Assembly (NCBI GenBank): GCA_945919165.1
Contig: CAMEIZ010000061.1
Location: forward strand, 1 to 9,737
Direction: 5' to 3'
Origin: an uncultured Traorella sp.
Lineage (GTDB): Bacteria > Bacillota_I > Bacilli_A > Erysipelotrichales > Erysipelotrichaceae
DNA length: 9,737 nucleotides
Each line of letters begins with the position of its first letter. The stretch's first letter is position 1. Under the pieces are notes generated by a model. The model was not told the DNA's origin. It saw nothing but the letters and a program-made list of their open reading frames with translations, and ran no database searches. Both the position numbers and the translations under genes were made by a program. Shown here in pieces: positions 1-5,121 of this stretch.

Positions 1-1
1 A

Positions 2-514
2 GGTGATTCAGTTGCTCATATTTTAGAAGAAATGGGTTTATCGTGCTGTGGAAGTGCTGGAACAACAGCCTGTCTGGCTCTTTTAAATGACGCCGTGAAA
101 AAAGGCGGAGTGATGGCCAGCAGCTCAGTTGGCGGACTATCTGGTGCTTTTATTCCTGTCAGTGAGGATGCAGGTATGATTGATGCGGCAAGAAATGGCT
201 GCTTAACAATAGAAAAACTGGAAGCTATGACAGCTGTTTGTTCGGTTGGATTAGACATGATTGTAGTACCAGGCGATACACCTGCTTCTACTATCAGTGG
301 TATTATTGCGGATGAAGCAGCAATTGGCATGGTGAATTCCAAAACCACAGCCGTACGTCTGATACCGGCAATAGGTAAAAAAAGCGGTGATGAACTCGTA
401 TTTGGCGGTTTGCTTGGAAGTGGTCCGGTGATGAATGTAAATCCTGCCAGCTGTGAAGTGATGGTGAATCGCGGTGGGAGAATACCGGCACCAATGCATA
501 GCTTAAAGAATTAA
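2..514 (+). CDS. UPF0210 (PFL-like, DUF711) family protein, C-terminal part
   Basis: The gene is cut by the window edge; only the last 170 residues are present, read in frame from position 2 to a TAA at 512-514. The C-terminus GGRIPAPMHSLKN, the SCCGSAGTTACLALLNDAVKKGG-like segment near the window start and the GGLLGSGPVMNVNP stretch are, from memory, characteristic of the UPF0210/DUF711 'PFL family', whose complete members have roughly 450 residues. Family knowledge: the fold resembles pyruvate formate-lyase and anaerobic ribonucleotide reductase barrels, but no reaction is established, and the gene often follows a small ACT-domain gene, which would lie outside this window. The stop is 10 nt before the xpt start, so the two are probably co-transcribed. 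Family assignment is fairly sure; function is unknown. The long minus-strand frame opposite this gene is a shadow. Confidence 0.85.
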   Translation, partial: GDSVAHILEEMGLSCCGSAGTTACLALLNDAVKKGGVMASSSVGGLSGAFIPVSEDAGMIDAARNGCLTIEKLEAMTAVCSVGLDMIVVPGDTPASTISGIIADEAAIGMVNSKTTAVRLIPAIGKKSGDELVFGGLLGSGPVMNVNPASCEVMVNRGGRIPAPMHSLKN

Positions 515-524
515 AGGAGAAAAT

Positions 525-1091
525 ATGAAGCTTTTAGAAGAAATGATATTGAATCAGGGTGTTATTTTAGAAGGGAATGTTTTAAAAGTTGATAATTTTT
601 TAAATCATCAGATCGATCCTGGTTTAATGGAAAAAATAGGAAATGAGTTTTATGAATACTTTAAAGATAAATCTGTTACAAAAGTTTTGACAGTAGAATC
701 AAGTGGTATTGCACCAGCATTGATGACTGCCGCTAAACTACAGGTACCTTTGGTTTTCATCAAAAAAAGTAAGCCTTCTACTATGAATGATCCCTTGTTT
801 TGTGAAGTATATTCTTACACAAAACAGACAACAGTGACATTATGCATGGAAAGACGCTTCCTTAATCAGGAAGATCGAATATTATTCATTGATGATTTTC
901 TAGCCAATGGTCAGGCATTTATGGGTGTAGAGAAAATGATCAAGGAAACAAAAGCTCAGATTGTAGGAGTAGGTATGGTGATTGACAAGGCTTTTCAGAA
1001 AGGTCATGCTTATATTGTTGATCAGGGATATGATCTTTTATCTTTGGCAAAGATATCATCTTTTGAAGATGGTGTAATTGAGTTTGATTAA
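525..1091 (+). CDS. xpt: Xanthine phosphoribosyltransferase
   Basis: The 188-residue product matches the length of bacterial Xpt. It converts xanthine and PRPP to XMP in cytoplasmic purine salvage. Visible signatures are the FLNHQIDP segment (residues 25-32), the VESSGIAPAL loop (57-66) and the PRPP-binding motif of type I phosphoribosyltransferases, ILFIDDFLANGQA (119-131), which has the Xpt-specific form with two Asp residues followed by FLANG. The ATG at 525 has a good ribosome binding site, AAAGGAG at 513-519, which starts inside the stop codon of the preceding gene. In many Firmicutes xpt follows a guanine riboswitch and is paired with a permease gene. Here the 10-nt spacer leaves no room for a riboswitch and no permease follows, so any purine control must act upstream of the window. 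No convincing terminator follows the stop. Identification is confident. Confidence 0.95.
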   Translation: MKLLEEMILNQGVILEGNVLKVDNFLNHQIDPGLMEKIGNEFYEYFKDKSVTKVLTVESSGIAPALMTAAKLQVPLVFIKKSKPSTMNDPLFCEVYSYTKQTTVTLCMERRFLNQEDRILFIDDFLANGQAFMGVEKMIKETKAQIVGVGMVIDKAFQKGHAYIVDQGYDLLSLAKISSFEDGVIEFD

Positions 1092-1230
1092 GTTTAATAT
1101 AAGGGATTTGTGCTTTAATGATTACATTTATGTATGAATTCTATTATGATGAAATATAGAACTCACTAATGATACTTTCATATGATAAAAATACATTAAA
1201 TTTTTAATTTAGAAAAATCTGGAAACGGAT

Positions 1231-1254
1231 GAATTATTAAAATCATATTAATTC
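1231..1254. repeat. Imperfect inverted repeat over the -35 of the R-M promoter
   Basis: GAATTATTA (1231-1239) and TATTAATTC (1246-1254) form a dyad with one mismatch and a 6-nt centre. It covers the proposed -35 element and part of the spacer, the typical place for an operator. It is very AT-rich, so a chance origin is possible; no matching copy was noticed elsewhere in the window. Confidence 0.3.
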
Positions 1255-1265
1255 TATGATATACT
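1237..1265 (+). promoter_or_regulatory. Candidate promoter of the restriction-modification cassette
   Basis: A -35-like TTAAAA (1237-1242, 4/6 to consensus) and an extended -10 TGATATACT (TG at 1257-1258, hexamer TATACT 1260-1265, 5/6) are separated by 17 nt. Transcription would start near 1272, just upstream of the ribosome binding site. This is by inspection only; in such AT-rich DNA chance matches occur, but the extended -10 and exact spacing raise confidence. The rest of the 1092-1293 gap is AT-rich, and I see no gene or clear terminator in it. Confidence 0.5.
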
Positions 1266-1296
1266 GTTTTAATAGATTAAATCGGAGGTGTTGATG

Positions 1297-2022
1297 ATGC
1301 ATATCGAAGATTATATAAACGATGATCTTCTAGAAAAATTTGAATTTCATAATTACAATCATGCTTTTGAAATTATTACACAAGCATTTCCTGATGAATG
1401 GAAGGAAATCACAGATTGTTTGAGTAAGCTTGAAATTACTACGGATGATCTGCGTGCTATAGGTGGAAATGAAACAAATATTCCAAAGAAGTTTGATGAT
1501 ATCCTTTACCCATATGGATGGAGAGAAATTCGTATATCCGGAGATTTGCATATGAAACTTTTTCCTCGTCAAAAAGAACAAAGAGGACGGAATGTTAGTA
1601 ACTTATATGAAGAACGAGTTTTGAATGGATATATTGATGGACACAATATAGATTTTCTTAAGGGACGTGTTGCTTTTGATTTAGAATGGAACAGTAAGGA
1701 TCAAACATTTGATAGAGATTTGCTTGCCATGAGAACCTATTATGATTGTGATATAATTAGTGTTGGAATAATTGTAACTCGATCTGAAGAATTGAATTGT
1801 GTATTTAGAACAATTTATGATTTTGACAAGGTTTCTAATTCATGGAAACCTATTTTACGTAAATATGGGGCTAGTACAACGTGGATGGGCAAACTGCTGT
1901 ATCGCTTAGAATCTCGTCGTAATGGAGGATGTCCAATTTTAGCAATAGGAATTAAAAAGAAATGTATTTCTGACTGGGAGGAGGGTTATATTGATGAGCA
2001 CGCTTCAAGAGACAGTGAATAG
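1297..2022 (+). CDS. BglII/BstYI-like type II restriction endonuclease
   Basis: The 241-residue protein resembles, from recognition rather than a search, the BglII/BstYI endonuclease family, which cuts AGATCT or RGATCY. Key segments are the NIDFLKGRVAFDLEWNSKDQ-like stretch (117-136), which places D119, D128 and E130 in a PD-(D/E)XK-type spacing D-x8-D-x-E, the DRDLLAMRTYYD helix (139-150), and KYGASTTWMGKLL plus RNGGCPILAIGI near the C-terminus (189-219). The length is close to known family members. The GGAGG at 1284-1288 places the start at ATG 1297 (8-nt spacing) or ATG 1294 (5 nt); the GTG at 1288 lies inside the binding site and is unlikely. The 3' end overlaps the methyltransferase start by 29 nt, which supports a restriction-modification pair. 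The recognition sequence cannot be read from the protein; a GATC-centred site is only an inference. The pair probably acts as a cytoplasmic defence against foreign DNA. Confidence 0.8.
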   Translation: MHIEDYINDDLLEKFEFHNYNHAFEIITQAFPDEWKEITDCLSKLEITTDDLRAIGGNETNIPKKFDDILYPYGWREIRISGDLHMKLFPRQKEQRGRNVSNLYEERVLNGYIDGHNIDFLKGRVAFDLEWNSKDQTFDRDLLAMRTYYDCDIISVGIIVTRSEELNCVFRTIYDFDKVSNSWKPILRKYGASTTWMGKLLYRLESRRNGGCPILAIGIKKKCISDWEEGYIDEHASRDSE

Positions 2023-2644
2023 TTTATTAAACTTTTGTGGATCAACTAAGTATTCAACAATATATGCTGATCCACCTTGGCGTTTTCAAAATCGTACTGG
2101 AAAAGTTGCACCAGAAAATAAGAAACTAAATAGATATGAAACAATGTCGTTAGAAGAGATTATGGCTCTTCCTGTTAGTCAAATTGCTGCGGACAAAAGT
2201 CATCTTTATTTGTGGGTTCCAAATGCTTTGCTTCCCGATGGCTTAGCTGTAATGAAAGCGTGGGGATTTGAATATAAAGGAAATATTATTTGGGAAAAGA
2301 TTCGTAAAGATGGTGGACCTGATGGGAGAGGTGTAGGTTTTTATTTCAGAAATGTGACAGAAATACTTCTTTTTGGTGTCCGTGGAGATAACTTTCGAAC
2401 ATTAGCTCCGGCTCGATCTCAGGTTAATATAATCAGAACACAAAAAAGAGAACATTCAAGAAAGCCTGATGAAATCATTCCAATTATTGAAAGATGCTCA
2501 CCAGGACCTTTTCTTGAAATGTTTGCGCGCGGAGATCGTGAAGGATGGGATATGTGGGGAAATCAAGCAGATGCTGATTACGAACCAACATGGAATACAT
2601 ATAAAAATCACACCATAAAACAAACAAATGTTACTAATGATTAG
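1994..2644 (+). CDS. MT-A70 family adenine-N6 DNA methyltransferase (cognate modification enzyme)
   Basis: The product has 216 residues. The catalytic DPPW motif sits at residues 26-29 within YSTIYADPPWRF, followed by SHLYLWVPNALL (69-80), WGFEYKGNIIWEK (90-102), a KREHSRKPDEI segment (151-161) and the C-terminal FLEMFAR (173-179) and GWDMWGN (184-190). This order is typical of the bacterial MT-A70 family, which uses S-adenosylmethionine to methylate adenine N6. Next to a BglII-like nuclease the obvious role is to protect host sites. The upstream frame reaches TTG 1991, but ATG 1994 sits 9 nt after GGAGG (1980-1984) and is the better start. It lies inside the endonuclease gene, so translation of the two is probably coupled. 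No separate specificity domain or controller gene is seen. The tail after residue 190 is short and polar. Family assignment is confident; pairing and target are inferred. Confidence 0.9.
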   Translation: MSTLQETVNSLLNFCGSTKYSTIYADPPWRFQNRTGKVAPENKKLNRYETMSLEEIMALPVSQIAADKSHLYLWVPNALLPDGLAVMKAWGFEYKGNIIWEKIRKDGGPDGRGVGFYFRNVTEILLFGVRGDNFRTLAPARSQVNIIRTQKREHSRKPDEIIPIIERCSPGPFLEMFARGDREGWDMWGNQADADYEPTWNTYKNHTIKQTNVTND

Positions 2645-2684
2645 TTAATTATTAAATTATAAAATGACCGAATTAATTAATAAG

Positions 2685-2721
2685 CAAAAAATGAAAAAAA
2701 TGCAGAAAAAACCATTTTTTG
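2685..2721 (+). terminator. Weak AT-rich hairpin after the R-M cassette
   Basis: CATTTTTTG (2713-2721) can pair with CAAAAAATG (2685-2693) or, for 8 bp, with AAAAAATG (2695-2702). The two upstream arms are near-duplicates competing for one downstream arm. The stem has almost no GC and the T run is part of the stem, so termination would be weak. It lies 41 nt after the methyltransferase stop, which is the right place. Confidence 0.3.
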
Positions 2722-2725
2722 ATTA

Positions 2726-2747
2726 ATTGCAACTGTGAGTTGCCAAT
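2726..2747. repeat. Inverted repeat between the R-M cassette and the XRE gene
   Basis: ATTGCAACT and AGTTGCCAAT pair through 9 bp with one bulged C (2743) around a GTG loop; the perfect core is GCAACT/AGTTGC. No T run follows, so it is not a standard terminator. It lies about 70 nt upstream of the XRE-regulator start, where an operator or leader structure would be expected. A perfect 8-bp palindrome CCAATTGG follows at 2757-2764. Function unknown. Confidence 0.35.
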
Positions 2748-2818
2748 GTTTCAAGTCCAATTGGTAGTATTCAACCTTAAAGCTTACTAAAATGAAAGCA
2801 TAAAAAAGAGGTGAAAAT

Positions 2819-3796
2819 ATGATTTTTGCAGATAAGATGATCGCATTAAGAAAACAAAATGGCTGGAGTCAGGAAGAAGTAGCAGCAAAAATGGGAGTAT
2901 CCAGACAATCGGTTTCAAAGTGGGAAAGTGGCATGTCCATACCTGATTTAGATAAAATTATAAAATTGAGTCAGTTATTTAGTGTTTCAACAGATTATTT
3001 ATTAAAAGATGAACTTGAAGTTGTTGAAAGTGAAAACTATGATATGGACAGTGATACAAAAACATGTGTAATTTCATTGGAAGAGGCGAATACCTATATG
3101 AATGAAGTTGAAAAAAGAGCTCCTAAATTAGGACTAGGTGTTTTGCTTTTGATATGTTCACCGATTCCTTTGTTGTTATTGGGTGTTTTGGGAGAAAATA
3201 AAAACATCAGTGAAAACATGGCTGGCGGTATAGGTGTAAGTGCATTGCTCATTTTAGTTGCTATAGGTGTATCAATTCTGATTTTCTCAGGCATGCCATT
3301 GAATCAGTATGAATTTCTTGAAAAAGAAAACTTTGATTTGATGTATGGCGTTGAAGGAATTGTCGAGAAACGCAAAAAAGAGTTTGAAAAGACTTATCAG
3401 ACATCTATCATTATTGGTGTTGTTTTATGTATTACTTGTGTTGTTCCATTGATGATGGCTGTAAGTTTTGATGCCAGTGATTCCATCATGGTGATTTGTG
3501 TATGTGCTTTATTGTTTATTATTTCAATTGCAGTTTATGTGTTTGTTCGTTTCGGATCGATTCATTCCAGTTATGAAAAATTACTTCAGTCAGGTGATTA
3601 TACGCAGGAAAATAAATCAATTAATAAAAAAACAGCTTTTGTTGCACCTTTCTATTGGACTCTTATAACTGCTATTTATCTGGGAATCAGCTTTACCATG
3701 AATAATTGGAAGATATCCTGGGTAATATGGCCTGTTGCTGGTGTGTTGTTTGTAGCATTGAATAGCTTAATAAAATTTATGGTGAATCGAAAATAA
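2819..3796 (+). CDS. XRE-family DNA-binding protein with six predicted membrane segments
   Basis: This 325-residue protein has two parts. Residues 6-62 form a Cro/C1-type helix-turn-helix: RKQNGWSQEEVAAKMGVSRQ is helix 1-2, SVSKWESGMSIPD contains the recognition helix, and DYLL ends the domain. After an acidic linker (63-100) come hydrophobic segments at about 105-125, 136-157, 196-216, 223-245, 273-293 and 301-321, separated by charged stretches (for example 164-195 and 252-272). Such membrane-anchored XRE proteins are common in Firmicutes and are thought to sense envelope or membrane signals, but their targets are mostly unknown. ATG 2819 follows GAGGTG at 2808-2813. The gene is monocistronic: R-M genes lie upstream across a 174-nt gap and a convergent terminator follows. 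Its size and membrane domain argue against it being the small controller protein of the R-M system. Architecture is sure; function is not. Confidence 0.85.
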   Translation: MIFADKMIALRKQNGWSQEEVAAKMGVSRQSVSKWESGMSIPDLDKIIKLSQLFSVSTDYLLKDELEVVESENYDMDSDTKTCVISLEEANTYMNEVEKRAPKLGLGVLLLICSPIPLLLLGVLGENKNISENMAGGIGVSALLILVAIGVSILIFSGMPLNQYEFLEKENFDLMYGVEGIVEKRKKEFEKTYQTSIIIGVVLCITCVVPLMMAVSFDASDSIMVICVCALLFIISIAVYVFVRFGSIHSSYEKLLQSGDYTQENKSINKKTAFVAPFYWTLITAIYLGISFTMNNWKISWVIWPVAGVLFVALNSLIKFMVNRK

Positions 3797-3823
3797 AAAC
3801 AGGTGCCTGTGAGCATCTGTTTT
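3796..3823. terminator. Bidirectional intrinsic terminator between convergent genes
   Basis: AAAACAGGTGC (3796-3806) pairs with GCATCTGTTTT (3813-3823) over 11 bp with one G-U pair and a 6-nt loop. On the plus strand it runs into TTTTATTGTTT; on the minus strand into TTTTTATTTT. Its ends overlap the stop codons of both flanking genes (3794-3796 plus, 3822-3824 minus), so one structure serves both. Confidence 0.85.
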
Positions 3824-4025
3824 ATTGTTTGCTTGCCAAATAATAAGCCAGTTCTTCAATATATTCACCATCAAATTCAAAGCGTCTGCCACAAGCAGCA
3901 CAGGCAAAGAAATAATCATAGTCTGCACAGTGAACCAGTGCTTTTTTTCCGCAATAAGGGCAAACTTCATTTAATTCAATTTCTTCACATTCTTTTCGAT
4001 ATTCATTTTCAAATTTAAATGTCAT
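3822..4025 (-). CDS. Small zinc-ribbon-like protein
   Basis: The 67-residue acidic protein carries two Cys pairs, CPYC (22-25) and CAAC (42-45), 16 residues apart and each followed by G and a basic pair (GKK, GRR). This is the classic pattern of a zinc ribbon binding one Zn ion. C13 and C33 are additional cysteines. The tail (51-65) is a likely amphipathic helix. I do not recognise a named family and assign no function; small ribbons of this kind bind nucleic acid or proteins. The frame extends to a TTG at 4037, but GGAG on the minus strand (4035-4032) lies exactly 6 nt before ATG 4025, which is therefore the start. A promoter lies just upstream, giving a very short leader. The two motifs and the regulatory signals on the same strand make this a real gene rather than a shadow. 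Confidence 0.75.
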   Translation of the reverse strand: MTFKFENEYRKECEEIELNEVCPYCGKKALVHCADYDYFFACAACGRRFEFDGEYIEELAYYLASKQ

Positions 4026-4045
4026 GACAGTCTCCAATCATGATT

Positions 4046-4074
4046 ATTATAAAATAAAATTTAAACCTTTTCCA
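4046..4074 (-). promoter_or_regulatory. Promoter of the zinc-ribbon gene
   Basis: On the minus strand a perfect -10 TATAAT (4051-4046) follows a weak -35 TGGAAA (4074-4069, 4/6) at 17 nt. The predicted start near 4039 leaves a leader of about 14 nt that contains just the GGAG site. Confidence 0.55.
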
Positions 4075-4143
4075 TATTTCAAATTAAGAAGATGAAATTT
4101 TGAACAATTAATGATGACAAGGATAGGATCATCAAGATATTTC

Positions 4144-4186
4144 AGTCATGATTTTTAGATAAAACAGTTAAAATCATGACTTTTTC
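4144..4186 (+). terminator. Strong hairpin with T run upstream of the U32-proS operon
   Basis: AGTCATGATTTT (4144-4155) and AAAATCATGACT (4170-4181) pair perfectly over 12 bp around a 14-nt loop and are followed by a plus-strand T run (4181-4185). This has the form of a plus-strand intrinsic terminator; the minus-strand continuation is not T-rich. No plus-strand gene lies between it and the terminator at 3796-3823. A smaller hairpin, TGATGA/TCATCA (4112-4117 and 4129-4134), lies just upstream. It may guard against read-through, end a short RNA, or be an operator. Confidence 0.6.
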
Positions 4187-4215
4187 TATACATTTTCGGA
4201 TAAAAACAGTATAAT
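4187..4215 (+). promoter_or_regulatory. Promoter of the U32-proS operon
   Basis: A -35 TATACA (4187-4192, 4/6) and a perfect -10 TATAAT (4210-4215) are 17 nt apart. Transcription would start near 4222, only about 5 nt before the AAGGAG ribosome binding site. This short leader leaves no room for a T-box or other riboswitch, which might have been expected ahead of a proS operon. Confidence 0.6.
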
Positions 4216-4239
4216 AATAGTTCAGAAAGGAGCGTGCTT

Positions 4240-5121
4240 ATGAAGATCATTGCGGATTGTTATGACATACAGCATTTAGATGATTACCTAAATTGTGGTA
4301 TTGATCGTTTGATCCTCTCCCCTCCTACAACAAGTATCAGACCCGTAAGGGTGTTTGATATGAGTGAAATAAAAAATATGATTCTTTCGATTCATGAAAA
4401 GCAGCTGGAGGTTGGCTTTAATATGCTGAATTTTATGATGGAAGAAACAATAGGAGAGTTTCAAGATCAGCTTTTATTTGCTAAGAAAATGCAGGTAGAT
4501 GCGATTTATTTCAGCGATATGGGCGTATATCAGCTGGCAAAAGAAATTCAAATGGAAAATAAACTGATTTATCAGCCTTCAACATTGATTACAAATTCAA
4601 ATGATGCCAGTCATTATTTATCTTTAGGATTGAAAAATGTTGTTCTTTCAAGGGAAATCACTTTTGATGATTTAAAAAGAATTACTCAGAAATGCGGCGG
4701 TGAAGTAGTCGTATTTGGAAGAAATCCGATGATGCATTCAAGACGCCGATTGCTTTCAAGTTATTTTGAATTTATTCACCAAAAGGATCAAAGCGATGAA
4801 GAAAATTTATATTTAATGGAAGAAAATCGTGATGAAAAGATGCCTGTGTTTCAAGATGAAACAGGTACACATGTTTTAAGCGGATCCACTTTTTGCCTGT
4901 TTAAGGAAGTTGATCAATTGAAAAACTGTGATTTTAAAATTGAAGGAAAGGGCATTGATGAAGAAATGATGATTCAGGCTTCTTATGATTTACATCAAAT
5001 TCTTGATCATACAATCAACGGTATTGAGATGTTTGAACAATATCAAAGAAAATATCCAAAATACAATATCAATGATGGTTTTATGTATAAGAAGACATCT
5101 CTTGTTAAGGAGGTATTATGA
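4240..5121 (+). CDS. U32 family protein, TrhP1 (YrrN)-like
   Basis: The 293-residue protein lies directly upstream of a full U32 protein and resembles the smaller partner of the Bacillus yrrN-yrrO pair (trhP1-trhP2), reported to take part in prephenate-dependent 5-hydroxylation of wobble uridine in tRNA. Visible features are barrel-like repeats (AKKMQVDAIYFSDMGVYQLA, about 84-103), the YQPSTLITNSNDASHYLSLGLKNVVLSRE region (about 113-141) and a FKIEGKGIDEE segment near residue 235, equivalent to the KIEGR motif of U32 enzymes. Where the partner has its cysteine cluster, this protein has FGRNPMMHSRRRLLSSY, with no cysteines, so it probably lacks the iron-sulfur cluster. ATG 4240 follows AAAGGAG (4226-4232) by 7 nt; the upstream GTG 4234 is too close. 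The stop overlaps the next start as ATGA. The role is inferred from pairing; peptidase activity is unlikely despite the family name. Confidence 0.75.
   Translation: MKIIADCYDIQHLDDYLNCGIDRLILSPPTTSIRPVRVFDMSEIKNMILSIHEKQLEVGFNMLNFMMEETIGEFQDQLLFAKKMQVDAIYFSDMGVYQLAKEIQMENKLIYQPSTLITNSNDASHYLSLGLKNVVLSREITFDDLKRITQKCGGEVVVFGRNPMMHSRRRLLSSYFEFIHQKDQSDEENLYLMEENRDEKMPVFQDETGTHVLSGSTFCLFKEVDQLKNCDFKIEGKGIDEEMMIQASYDLHQILDHTINGIEMFEQYQRKYPKYNINDGFMYKKTSLVKEVL

Noticed and set aside
16..348. 110-codon open frame on the minus strand
   Set aside because: It is opposite the UPF0210 coding sequence in a recognised family frame, has no ribosome binding site and no recognisable domain; a shadow frame.
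511..524. Guanine riboswitch or separate promoter for xpt
   Set aside because: Only 10 nt separate the two genes, filled by the ribosome binding site; no room for an aptamer or promoter.
1191..1212. TAAATT/AATTTA hairpin after xpt as a terminator
   Set aside because: Six A-T pairs with a 3-nt loop is too weak, and no T run follows; probably chance in AT-rich DNA.
1330..1581. Minus-strand open frame opposite the endonuclease gene, considered as an antisense controller
   Set aside because: No ribosome binding site or DNA-binding motif, and the opposite strand is clearly coding.
2819..3796. The XRE protein as the controller (C) protein of the R-M system
   Set aside because: C proteins are small soluble proteins of about 80 residues, usually upstream of the nuclease gene; this one has 325 residues, six membrane segments and lies downstream behind a spacer.
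4216..4239. T-box leader expected for a proS operon
   Set aside because: The predicted transcription start is about 18 nt from the first ATG, and no stem I, specifier or T-box sequence is visible before it.
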